From: Apostichopus japonicus
Lineage: Eukaryota > Echinodermata > Holothuroidea > Aspidochirotida > Stichopodidae
NCBI RefSeq assembly: GCF_037975245.1
Contig: NC_092567.1
Location: 22,837,376 to 22,901,375, forward strand
Reading direction: 5' to 3'
DNA: 64,000 nucleotides
A program made the translations under genes and the position numbers. Shown here piece by piece: positions 1 through 11,700 of the stretch (its first letter is position 1; every line of letters starts with the position of its first letter). The notes beneath the pieces are model-generated. The model searched no databases. It was given only the letters and a program-made list of their open reading frames with translations, and had not been told where the DNA came from.

Positions 1-2159
1 CGACCAGAAGGCGAATGATTGTAAGTGTACGGTGTACCTCTGAACTATCCATTTTGGGACGGCTTTCATACTTAAAAAAACAAAAATCTCCACCGTTGAA
101 AAATGATCACTTGAACATACTACCATCAGGTTGGTGTAAAAATGAAGCATGCAAAAAAGGATGTTTTGCTGCATTTTATCAAATTGATATGATCCATAAG
201 GGCTCATTAATTTGCTGTGAAGTGTTCCATTTATGAATGGAATTCAGCAATTGTTCCACAAATTATGGAAAATTGGAAAAATGTAAATATCAACAGAAAG
301 ATCATATTAATTTGACAGCATTCTTTATGTTTGCATGAGAAAATAAGAACCCAAAGTAAATTATGCTGTTTCCTTTTTTTGGGCGCAATTTTCATACAAT
401 GCCTTGCTCATTTATATGCTTGTTTGAACCGGCAGTCGAGCAAAAAATTGATGGACGAGTAGATGTGTCTTTTATATCTCAAAACACTTTTATTCTTTGA
501 GAAAAGTATGTCAACAATGACAGTTTTATTACCAATTTATAAGCGTAACTGAATTTAAATAATTATTGTACCTTTCTTTTATCCTTTTTTTTTTTGGGGG
601 GGGGTCCCTTTTAAAGTCGAGAGAATTAATCATCCAGTTTCCCAGTATCATAAATGAGATAAACTTGAAAGCATTCAAACTTGAACACTAAATTGATACC
701 TGCTCGGAGAAGTTCCAATGAAGTACCAATGATTTTTTTTCTTTCAATTATGGATATTTCTTTTTGTGAAGTAACCATCATTCTGCTTCCTCAGAATCAA
801 CCGATATTTCCAACAAGGAAAATCAAAATCAAATCATGTTACTGTTTTAGTACAGACACAAATTATACGGGTTACACTGAGGTTATATGCTATCATGCAG
901 GAGAAACTAAAATAAAAACTAGTCATGCATGCAACCTTCAAAATCTGAAACGTAAAAGAGAAATTTAACAATTATATCCTGCAGCAAATTTTTCATGCGA
1001 TGATTGCTTGAAGCAGAGCAGGTGCATATTCATTAAGCGTATTCATTTATATGAGCGTCACATGGGTTATGAAAAAAAGATGTAATAATGAACAGAAAAC
1101 TCAAATATTTAATCATGCTGACTGGCTGCTTTGGGGATATGGAGGGAAAGTGGTGGTGGGGGGGGGGGGGAGTGAAGGTGGTTGGTCTTCATGCCAGCTA
1201 TTTGCTCTGGGAAGACGGAGGGTCAAAAGGGGGGTGGGGTTGGGTGTAGCATATCAGCATATGTACACAAGGCATTTTTAATAGCTGAGTACATTTTATG
1301 TGAGTACAAGCTCATGCTTTGGAAAATAGGGAAAATATTTGGAAAAAAGGTGACAGGGAGCAAAAAATGACTGACCAGTTCCTATATTTTTTACTTACAT
1401 GCTATATCATCTGTTTGCAAAGTCAAAACCCGCTACCAAACGGGCGGTTAGTTTAGAACTAACCCGCTACCTAGCTCATTGTCTATGATCAGAATAAAAT
1501 GAATCATTTAAATAAACCGATACATTATCTCTCTAATGCCACAAACCATTAAATGCAAAATCAAAAACCAACCAATATCTAAAAGAAAAAACCTCAGAAT
1601 ATAAACCAAAGAATGAAGAATGATCAGAAAACCAAATGTTTGTGGCCTTAAAAGAACTACTATCAGTGGACGGAGAAATCAAACTAAGTCTACTAAAAAG
1701 ATGAACCCCCCAAAAAAAAATTTAACCCAAAAATTCACAAAATTTCTCACTCTGTCTTGTTTTTATCAACTATACGGTGGGTAGACTGTACTGTTTAATA
1801 ACTGGCATAACCTAGCATTGTAAGGTGCATAGAATTTTTCCAACATTTGTCTGGTATTTGATTGCATGGGTCCAATATATTTTTTGGCTTGGTTCCGAGT
1901 ACGACGTATGCATAGCCTTTCTATTGAAGATCTCTTCTGCGGTGCTGTAAAGAGAATCGTTTATAGGTGATTTGTACGATCAGATATGAAAATACGTACC
2001 ACCCTAGCTTCAGTATATAGCAAGCAGTGTTGGGTCATATACCCCCTTATATGTTTTTTTTGTTCATTTATTGAAATTTGAATATACAGACAGGATTAAA
2101 GTTTACCAGGCCATATTGAGCCCTGACAGACCACTTTTTAAAATAAAAAATAAAAATAA
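1..2159. other. Noncoding stretch, no gene seen
   Basis: AT-rich DNA with only short chance open frames. It has homopolymer runs (T then G near 580-605, G near 1156-1170) and an A-rich low-complexity stretch near 2140-2167. I see no splice-supported exon, no RNA gene and no transposon ends here. It could contain the missing 3' end of the minus-strand sulfotransferase gene, but no matching exon was recognised. Confidence 0.5.
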
Positions 2160-2189
2160 AATAAAAACCCTGTTCCTTTAATCCTCCCT

Positions 2190-2440
2190 TTGTCCCTCCA
2201 CTGTTTATCTCCTACCTCTCCTCTTCCCCTGTTGCTTTCTTCTCTCCATCTGTTGTCTACTAATCCCCTTACATGTATCTCATTGTGTTCACCATGCTCA
2301 TTAACCTGTCTGTATTCTGTGGGTGTTTTTGTCCCTTCTGTTACTGTTACTTGTCATTTAGCCTTTGAAGAAGATCCTGCTAGGATCGAAACGTCATGCC
2401 AACTTACTTTTACACAGACCACTTTCTAGTTTGCAGTTGC
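2190..2440 (+). repeat. Retroelement-like 3' end with hairpin motif
   Basis: At 2361-2400 lies a compact motif, GAAGAAG followed by the perfect hairpin GATCCT-gct-AGGATC and then GAAACGTC. The layout 'GAAGAAG, short GC hairpin, CGAAACG' resembles the terminal region of Penelope-like retroelements, some of which carry hammerhead-ribozyme-type cores (established for that family). The region upstream is pyrimidine-rich and open in one frame (2190-2429), which may be a remnant C-terminus. Assignment to Penelope is inference from the motif layout; the full ribozyme core CTGATGA is not present. Confidence 0.3.
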
Positions 2441-3383
2441 ACTAACATATTTTTACAAACTAATGAAAACCTATTTTTCATGTGATAATGCAAACTTCTT
2501 GGGCATTCCTACACTGGCACACTTATATTTTACCATCCTGGGGGCATAATTATTATTTCAGCCTCAGTGTTTACTTGTTTTTTCTAAACTATGTTTTCCC
2601 CTTTTCCACACATCAGATCTGACTCTGTTCACATTTCCGTTCCGTCACTTGCAATTCTTGACCCTCCACTGTCCCCAGGGTTTTTCAACGATGATTTAAT
2701 TTAATTCAAAACTGACTGTGTAGGGCCCCCCAAGGCCCGCTTTCATAATATTGACAAAAGCTTGATCTGATGTGGTTCATCATTTCTGCTACATGGTTTA
2801 TTACTATTCAGTCACCAGCCACTGCAACACTATGCTTATATCTATATACGTATTACATTAACCTGTCCCGAGTCACTGACATGTAAATCAAATTAGCCTT
2901 GAGCCAGTATGCACATGAAGGACATCTTGACAACTTTCTCTTTGCCTCACATTTCCTCAAAAGCTACGCTACCCCCTTGACTTGCCCCTATCTGTACATA
3001 ATTTAAATAACAAAGACGAAGATGTCAGGATTGAATACCAGGAACAAGAAATAGCGGTCTCGCTTTTCGATGTCTTTCAGGTAAGGTTTTCGAAACCCTG
3101 CGATTTATTTGATCATAAAAATAAACTTTCTAGCCTAACAAGGTTTTGTCACAGACACTTATCAATAATCCTTTTAAATATATCACACACAAAATGGGGT
3201 GTTAAAGGAGAGGTGTTTGATGTCAACAGAAATGTTGTCAGTTTTGTTCTCCTGTTTTAAAAATGACTTTGACAAGTTTAGCAATTGGACTACTTCAATT
3301 ATTGGTGGGTTTTAAAGAATGTAAGCAATACATGACTACCATCATGTTCTTACAGCTTCACTTTTCAAGGATAACTATCGTCT
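2441..3383. other. Noncoding stretch, nothing recognised
   Basis: No exon with splice signals, no RNA gene and no repeat boundary could be recognised. A short open frame at 2982-3260 has no recognisable protein character. Confidence 0.45.
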
Positions 3384-3394
3384 TTGGTGGTTCG

Positions 3395-3890
3395 TGTGAT
3401 GCATAGTTCTTGTTTGTCAAATGCTCTGAGATCCTTCAAATTTAGGCAAAGCATAACCACCGCCTCTTTACATTCTTTAGTTTATAAGAAAGAAAAACCA
3501 AACTCCAGAATATGTCAGCTTATAAATGAAAGTTTTTACAAGATTCCAAAAGTGCTCTTCAAGATATTATCACATATTTCACAAAGAGTTTTGTGTATGA
3601 GGATCATCACAAGAATAACGCTCTCATCACCGATGTCCAACAAGTGATGTTTAGTTCTTGTTTTGTCAAATGCTCTGAGATCCTTCAAATTTATGCAAAG
3701 CATATTCCACTGCCTCTTTACATTATTCAGTTTATAAGAAAGAAAACCAAACTCCAGAATATGTCGGCTTATAATCGAAAGTTTTTACAAGATGCCAAAA
3801 GTGCTCTTCAAGATATTAAAACATATTTCTCAAAGAGTTTTTCATCACCGATGTCACTTGACGAAAAAACTTCTATAGGAGATCGCCAAA
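3395..3890. repeat. 249-bp tandem duplication (two copies)
   Basis: Two head-to-tail copies of one sequence. The word CTCTGAGATCCTTCAAATTT occurs at 3424 and again at 3673, an offset of 249 bp, and similarity continues through TCCAAAAGTGCTCTTCAAGATATTA-type sequence in both. Copy 2 happens to be open in one frame (3593-3919), but copy 1 has stops in the same frame, so this is treated as noncoding. Confidence 0.8.
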
Positions 3891-4415
3891 GTTTGCACTC
3901 ACGGTTGATAAGGGTGTAGCACCTTGTAATAGAATATGTCAAGTAAGTAATTAAATTTGGCTGTATTTCATATTGGTGCTCCCTGCTATGCTGCCCTGAA
4001 AATGTATGTAAAGATAATCTGGAAGCTTTTGAGTTAGGACTTTAAAGTGATAATCAAATGAACAGATTTAGATCAGTAAAGAGACACAAAACCAACTTTT
4101 ATCTTTGGCTAATATATGATAGAGAATTTTGTGATGGACGAATCCTCCACACAGTTAAAACGCGTCTCAATCCAGTTGGGCGATACGCAATAGTTAATTT
4201 GTCTGTCATTTTGTAAAAACTGTGATGTGTTATTGCCGCTAGGATCTGTAAAACCTTTTAATTTCAAGGCAGAATTTGTTGGCATGCGGTCTTAACATTG
4301 ACCATCATTAAGCTTCACTAGTTTAGATTCAACATTTACAAAATCCATCTTCCATTACAGAAAATGCAAAAAAAATTAATCAGTAAACAATAGGAAATTG
4401 AAGAATACTTCCCCT

Positions 4416-4518
4416 GATGATGTCATAGTTTGATGATGTCATATGATGATGTCATAGTTTGATGATGTCATATGATGATGTCATAGTCTATGGTGTCTAT
4501 GATGATGTCATAGACTTG
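4416..4518. repeat. Short tandem repeat of TGATGATGTCATA
   Basis: Five occurrences of GATGATGTCATA, spaced as a roughly 30-bp compound repeat (GATGATGTCATAGTTT alternating with GATGATGTCATAT). TGATGTCA differs by one base from a CRE-like palindrome, so the array could bind bZIP factors by chance; no function is claimed. Confidence 0.75.
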
Positions 4519-4716
4519 TTCAAGTCTTTGTGTGATGGAACCTGAAATCTTGGACATCTCCCAACTGGCATTAGATATTTCTTAGCTGTTTTTGGAAGTT
4601 GTTGATAACAGTTACCTCTATCACAAATATCATAAGGATGGGTGGGTTTGTGTCTCCTTTTTAAACATTATTTACCTTTACCAGCCTGTTAGGATAGTCT
4701 TCTGAATGTTACTAAC

Positions 4717-5342
4717 TCTCTATACTGTCCTGCCATATCATGTTTCAAAGCACTCGTAATGACAGTACGAACAGTTCCTAACCTTTATCTGATTCTAATG
4801 CTAACACCACTCTATACTGTTATCTTGTACGATGCTTTAAAGCACTCATACTGACAGTACAAACAGTTCCTAACCTTTATCTGATTCTAATGCTGATACC
4901 ACTCTATACTGTCCTGTCATATCATGCTTCAAAGCACTCGTACTGACAGTATGAACAGTTCCTAACCTTTATCTGATTCTAATGCTAATACCACTCTATA
5001 CTGTCCTGTCATATTATGCTTCAAAGCACTTGTACTGACAGTATGAACAGTTCCTAACCTTTATCTGATTCTAATGCTAATACCACTCTATACTGTTATC
5101 TTGTACAATGCTTTAAAGCACTCATACTGACAGTACAAACAGTTCCTAACCTTTATCTGATTCTAATGCTAATACCACTCTATACTGTCCTGTCATATTA
5201 TGCTTCAAAGCACTCGTACTGACAGTATGAACAGTTCCTAACCGTTATCTGATTCTAATGCTAATACCACTCTATACTGTCCTGTCATATCATGCTTCAA
5301 AGCACTCGCACTGACAGTATGAACAGTTCCTAACCTTTATCT
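4717..5342. repeat. 92-bp satellite, about 7 copies, trimeric higher-order
   Basis: The word ACAGTTCCTAAC recurs at 4771, 4863, 4955, 5047, 5139, 5231 and 5323, exactly 92 bp apart each time. Two unit types are visible: type B (ATCTTGTAC...GCTTTAAAGCACTCAT) in copies 2 and 5, and type A (CCTGTCATA...GCTTCAAAGCACTCGT) in the others. The order A-B-A-A-B-A-A gives a higher-order period of 276 bp. An inverted partial unit follows directly. The array lies downstream of the last resolved exon of the CHST15-like gene, in its presumed last intron or 3' flank. Confidence 0.9.
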
Positions 5343-5416
5343 GACAGAAACATGATATTTCATACTGCTCATACTGTCAATACTAGTGCTTTGAAGCAGG
5401 ACATGAATGTACAGTA
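5343..5416 (-). repeat. Inverted partial unit of the 92-bp satellite
   Basis: Read on the minus strand this stretch gives a TATACTGT...CATGT...GCTTCAAAGCACT...TGACAGTATGA order, matching the central part of the 92-bp unit in opposite orientation. The array therefore ends in a head-to-head inversion, which gives it a foldback end. Confidence 0.7.
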
Positions 5417-5637
5417 TAGCAAAAAATTGTCACAACTGGGTGCCTTTTTTCCATATTTACAGACCATTTCAGATGGTTAATAACTATATTGGTTATTTCC
5501 TCATGAAAGAGTGCTTGTAAGTGATGAAGACGTCTCTTGTATATAAAGTTTTTATGTGCTAACACAACATTTATATCAAACATATTTGCCAAAATATCGA
5601 TTCAAATATTTGGTATCTTCAGAGTTAAGAGACTTAC

Positions 5638-5782
5638 CTAATTCTAAGAATTCAAAGATTTTTGGTAGTATTTCCAAGCAGCCATCTTTCCAATCCTCTA
5701 ATCTTATTATCTTGACTTGGTCAGAACCGAATCCATCTAACCAGGTCCTGATAAAAGGTTCGTAGATTCCCGTCTTCAGCCT
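5638..5782 (-). CDS. CHST15: CHST15-like exon: C-terminal catalytic part
   Basis: Exon of 145 nt, acceptor TTCTCACCACAG, donor GTAAGT, phase 0 in and 1 out. It encodes RLKTGIYEPFIRTWLDGFG, then QVKIIRLEDWKDG and LPKIFEFLELG, the G-x-Y-x-x-x-(L/I)-x-x-W-L and L-R-x-E-D pattern typical of Golgi sulfotransferases. The open donor shows that at least one more coding exon follows; it was not recognised between 1 and 5637. Confidence 0.84.
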
Positions 5783-8700
5783 CTGTGGTGAGAAGAGAGA
5801 AAAAAATCAGAGGTTCCATTATTTACTGTCATTTGAACCTTAAAACAGTTAATGAGTCAAGTATAAGGACATATTATTATTCCTCTCATGTAATATTGCA
5901 AGAAGTTTTGTGTTCAGTGATGCTGTAAGGCTTATAAAATGCCATTCTTAAGGCCACTTGAGAAGAAAAAAAAACAAGGCTATCATAGTTTTACATTTAT
6001 TTCCATAATTGTTGTCATGGTTACAAGACCATTCTTTCAGATGATACAGCCGATATTGTCTAGTTTACATTTATTTCCATAATTACTGTCATGGTTACAA
6101 GACCATTCTTTCAGATGATACAGCCGATATTGTCTAGTTTTACATTTATTTCCATAATTATTGTCATGGTTACAAGACCATGCTTTCAGATGATACAGCC
6201 GATATTTGTCTAGACCTTGCGTAGTGACTTTGTATGCTGAAGGATACTGTATGTTAAGATTGCAATGCGTTTGTTACAGTCTGATGGTGCTGTAAATGGT
6301 TCTTGGAAGTTTGCCTTCCAGAGAGTGAACTTCACTGAATTAAAAATACTGCTTTATAGAAGCTAAGAGTATATTCTTGTGTAAGATAATCTTATAATTG
6401 GGTTGGTGTGTGGGTGGATATAAGTGTTACTGTTTTCTTGTATTGTTCTCTCTATTTACTTATGGGAGTGCTCTACTAGACAAGCCCTCTGGATTTTTGG
6501 AGTGCTTCCTTTCACAATTTTCCCTGTTGTTGATATGTTATGTCACTTAGTTAACTTCTCTGTACTTATATTGTGAAGAAACAAATAAATGAAATGAAAT
6601 AATGTGTTAGCCTAAGGTGAGCAGACTTGTACTATCACTGATCATTCCAAAATTTGTCGAAAGGTCCAGAATACTTGACCACAAAAAAAGGCCTGTTTCT
6701 AGAGAATGTATAACAGAAACTTGCACATATGACCATCATTTTGAAACAAAGCATACACTAAACAGTACTGAGATCTCAAATCCCACCCCTCCCTTACAAT
6801 GCATAGTATAGATGGTACCCTTAATGTCAACAAGGCGGGGGGGGGTCAAATTCAATATCATGTCCCTGGAATCTCTGAGAAAAATATGAAATATTAGCCC
6901 GTTACTGTAATTACTAATTCTGAATAAAACCGTGAGTGCTGATTTTAAGGAGCTTAGAATACATTAATATTTGATACGTACAATATTAAATATTCCTGTT
7001 AGTATGACTTTGTGCTGAGTGCTGCTTTAAAGGGGCTTTCCTCATCCCAAATGTAACCTTTAAAGCTGCACTGAAAATGAAATTGAACTACTCTGGTGAC
7101 ACCATACACTATACTAAATCATCAAACAAATGCAGCTGAAAATATCAAAATCCCAATTTGTTCTTTCGTTTAACAAATTGACACCAGAAATTAAATTATA
7201 ATTAATAGTAATGATAAGTGTAATTAAACTTCAAAACAGTTTGCAAATAACAATGAGAGGGAGAATATAATCACAATATTTCAACCTATTTGAAGCAATT
7301 TTTCAGAAATGGATTTAGTATTTAACTAGGAGCATCCAGACCCAAGCATTAATTAATTAATTAACAGTTCTTATATAACGCAACTTACAATAAAATCTCG
7401 CCGCGCTGTACTTAACCCTGGTCATTGGTAACTTGTCACACCTACACACCAAAGTGTGCACAATTCAAACAATCTCTCCTGGGGCACCACTGTGCACCAC
7501 AGCCATGTGTCCCCTGGGGGACTTCCCATAGGGTGCAGCCACAAACCGGCGCACGCAACTATATTTACAAGTCACCTCGCAAGTCCCAATTTATACACCT
7601 GGGTGAAGAGAGGCAATGGAGATAAAGTGCCTTGCCTAAGGACACAACGCAATGATCTGGCCAGGACTCGAACCTGTAATCCTTAGATCACAAGTCCACT
7701 GCCTTAACCACTTGACCACAACACCCTCCTAGCATAACAACTACATCCATCAAACTGCACGAGTAGAACCTTCTACTAGTCAAAATCACCCAGAGTTCAT
7801 CCAGCGTGTTTGCATGCTGGTGAGGGCTTTCAGGTGATCATGTTTATTTGATTCACAGATGGATAAGCAGCACAGGTGACACACATTAAGACCGATATTA
7901 CAGCGCCCTCTATTGGAGAGGCCCCCCTCACCCCATTATAAGTGAATATTATTCCCCCTCACCCAATTATATGTGAATATTATCCCCCCTCACCCCATTA
8001 TATGTGAATATTATCCCCCCTCACCCCATTATATGTGAATATTATCCCCCCCTCACCCCATTATATGTGAATATTAAATGGCTTGTATGGCAGAAAGCCA
8101 CAAACTTTCACGCCTTTGGAAACCACAACATTTATGGCGTTTACTGTTTGCTGTTTGCAGTTCGCTTCAACTCATGTATTTCTATTTCTGATCACACCTG
8201 AGAGGCATACTCAAGTCACCTCTTTTCAAAATTATCACAAAAGAATCGACCTGTACTTGAAAAGTCCTTCACACTTTGATATTTTGAACCAGTTCATAAA
8301 GAAAAGTTTTGAATTGGCAAATTTTTAGAATAACAGACTATCTAGAAGTTTGCCTCCAAGACTTTCTTCACACAAGCAATCAGACTTCAATATTCAGGCT
8401 ATTATTGGCTCAACAATATAAACAACAGTAGAATTAACAGAGTCAAACTGTTGTTTGCTGTAACTCATGAAAAAGCCAGTGGATATGCAATTTTAACAAG
8501 AAGACAATTGTTCAAAAGCACTTGCTGACTTAAACTGTGAAATTCTAGGCCTGATACCCATCCCCCTCCCACCCCCCCCCCCCAAAAAAATAACTTAAAT
8601 CAAATGCTTAATATTCTAATGAAAACATTTAAAAAACAAATATTCCAGAAGTTATCTATATGCTTTTCAAGAGCACACAATATCAATCACCTACAAATTA

Positions 8701-11700
8701 GCCTCTTGCTAACAATCAATCAATTAACCAGCCAATTAGTCAGTATTAACTCTCCATAAAAGCTTGCTACTTGGAAACTTTGCAACTTTCTTTATTCTTC
8801 ATATCAACCGTTTCGTATTCTGATACCAACCTGCGCTCTCCCATCCTCTTTTTTTTTCTCAAAGATGCACTGGAGTTGCGAGTCATGCTGCTGACACCTC
8901 TTATAGGCTGCTAAATAATCTAGCACCTCTTGATGAAAGCCCTCTACGGAACGACGTTGTTTCATAGGGTGGTACAAATAGCCCGAATACAACCTGAGAG
9001 GGTAAAGCATACCAGGGCTGTCATGATCAAAGAGCGGTCGAACAACGATTTTAATTATAAACAAATATGATGATCATAATAATAATATAATAATAATCGG
9101 CATTTCATTTTTACGACGCTTGGGCGGCAACAAATGCAGGAGAAACCCGCTAGGGCTTATGGATTACAACTTACACGTCGGGTGGCTTCCAATTCAACAT
9201 TTCAACTCAAATTTGGAAATGTTTTCAATTTAGAAAGTCATTTCAGATGGGTAAACCGTAGATTGCTCTCGGATGGAAAAAAACACCTTACTATGACCTG
9301 GCCGGGTTTCGAGCCCGAAACCTCCCGATTGCTAAGCCTCATAGCTTCAAATGTAGGGTTGGGCGATATTTGCTTTTTAATGTCACGATAAATAGTTCAA
9401 AAATTATCGCGATATTTCGATAATTACGATAATTTTTTCTTGTTGTTTTTAGTGTGTTCGCGAACACACTAAAAACAACTGCCGATTTCCCTCCGGTGTT
9501 TTCGCGCAGCAAACACACCAAGCATAATGGCATGAGGTTCAGGGCCCGCCTTAGAGCCCTGTTGGAGTCAAGGGGTGGAACCCCTTGTGGGGGTCCAGGG
9601 GCGATGGCCCCAGGAAAAGTTAAGTATTTTTGCGTGTCTGGCGATAAAAAATCGCAATTGAGGATTCAAAATACTGACTAACTTTATGAATTTAAATTGT
9701 CACAAAACTGATGAAAGCTTTAAAATGACAAGTTAGAGTAGCTATATTATGTGATAAAATGAAAAGAGATGTAATCTGTCTAACAATCTTTATAAAGTTT
9801 AACTTACAAAACTGTCGATATTATGAAACAAACTACGTTCGGCAAAGCCCCGTTTCTAGACTGCCTAACAATCAGTTTACAACTGCAGTGTTTAACCGTA
9901 CTTAAATATCATGGTAGGCTACAATGTGCTTCAAATTTTCCCAGGTTCCTTGCAAAACAACCCCCCTGTCTAACACCTGTTTGTTAACATTTTTGGCACG
10001 TTTCCAAAAAACTTTTTATGGAGTAAACTTTTTTGGCTCCACTCTAGAATTAATTAGGTCAGTCAGTAAAGGATCCGTAAAGTTATGCGAAATATTATCT
10101 AAGACGTTCAAGGAAAGTAGGTAAATATCCCAGTAACATTAAGATAAGTAAAACACACCTCAAGCCAACCGACTCCTCCGCATGAACAAAACAATCTATT
10201 CCCCATGACACACGAGGCACAGTCTATACCATACAGACATAGCACGATATCAAGGCCCCAATAGCTACAGTATGGCCATCTTTATGAAAGTAAACCTTGT
10301 AATTCCATGTTTTAGGCCACCAGGCGTGATTAACTTAATGCTAAATATTGTTTCCATGTCCTTGTAGAAATCGTCAACTTCGCAAAATACAATTAGTTGT
10401 GTTTTTGTTGTTACGTGAGATCCGTAACCGACGAAGTGGTTAGGCTATTTACTATACACTTAACTATGGTAGGATATTATTATTATTTTTTGTTGTTGGA
10501 AATTCTAGAAAATACTTTCTTTCCCCCGCTTTACACCAGATGTGGTCTTCTGGTTTATTCATAAATGGGTGTACTAGAGCCTTGTTTACATGACACTTGT
10601 TGCATTTAGCACGATATGCCAGTTTCGCGTGAATTTTTCGAAAGTATTTTGCTCGATCTTTCGTAAAATTAGAAAGGTGTACCAACTTACTTTTCGTACA
10701 CAATTGGTAATTTCTCTACTGATTTTCAGAGTTTTGTTCTCTATACAGTCAATGTTGTAAAGAACAGGTTTTTACGAAGTTCAAAAGTCAGTAAATGAAG
10801 TTGATAAAATATTTCTTTTCAACTTTCTTAACCATGGAATGATAGAATAACATTTACACATAAAACGGAGAATTTTTTTTCTACATCTATTTCAAATTTC
10901 TTTCACAAGAAATTATCGTCATTTGTTCAATCCTCAAAAAATATCGTCTTGAAAAAAAATTATCACGATAATAATAATTTTCGATATATCGCCCAACCCT
11001 ATTCAAATGCCACTGCCTTTTATCCACTCAGCCACAGCACCGGTTATGGGGGACACAAAATTATTTACTAAGCACTTTGCATTTGCATTTTTCACCTTAG
11101 TGCAGACCATATGATCCCTTCTAATTCCTACAAAATTAAATGTCTATTCGATCTGAAAAACTAAACTCATCTTGTACCGTTCAGCAGGTTCTCGTATCGC
11201 TATGATCATCTTGGCAGCAGGCGTTATTTCTTTGATGATGTCGACAGAGGTGTACATACCAGCCGTCACGTTAGGGAAAAACGGCACATAGCGGGCATGG
11301 GAAATGACCGTAGTGGCTGATCCATCACCTAGCAACAGAATAATTAAAGACAGTATTAAGGGTGAGAGCAGATTCCGTGATGTGAGAATACCATACATAA
11401 ATAAGAACCAAATCCAATCAATTCATAAATGTATATAGAAATCTCTCTCTCCTTTAGGGAAGGATAAATTGCTCAAATCAGCCTGTCATAATCCTAGTTA
11501 TTTTACAGAATGTAGAAAGAATCCTAGATTGGCTTTTTTAAGCGATATTCCAGTGGCTGACGATGTGGCAGGGGAATAAAATTATTTTATATTATATATC
11601 AACATGATAGTACACAGTGCTATTAGGGTCTGGTTTTGACCTACATATGCAGACAATTCCCAGCAACTAAACAATTTACTTCAGTCACTGAAATATCCCT

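Larger units (their letters stand above)
9062..11045 (-). mobile_element. tRNA-derived SINE, family 2, split by a hAT element
   Basis: Read on the minus strand the head GGTGCTGTGGCTGAGTGGAT lies at 11045-11010. It is interrupted by the hAT insertion 9354-11001 and resumes at 9353 with GAAGCTATGAGGCTTAGC and box B-like GGGCTCGAAACCCGG, running to an ATT-rich tail at about 9062. An uninterrupted copy is at 55.86-56.15 kb on the plus strand and shows the same order, proving that the two halves belong together. Almost the whole intron 8994-11177 consists of this composite. Confidence 0.87.

Noticed and set aside
3593..3919. 108-codon reading frame at the right copy of the 249-bp duplication
   Set aside because: The first copy has stop codons in the same frame and no family is recognisable, so coding constraint is unlikely.
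4717..5342. Regular 92-bp repeats as a possible CRISPR-like array
   Set aside because: Units are contiguous without unique spacers, and the context is an animal genome.
1..5637. Last coding exon of the CHST15-like gene
   Set aside because: Searched by eye on the minus strand for the expected C-terminal pattern (Y-x-P-(F/Y)-N, L-x-x-x-L) in phase 1 after an acceptor; nothing convincing was found.
9134..9391. Reading frames around the split SINE
   Set aside because: They are SINE sequence read on either strand; the tRNA-like head and the second copy at 55.9 kb explain them.
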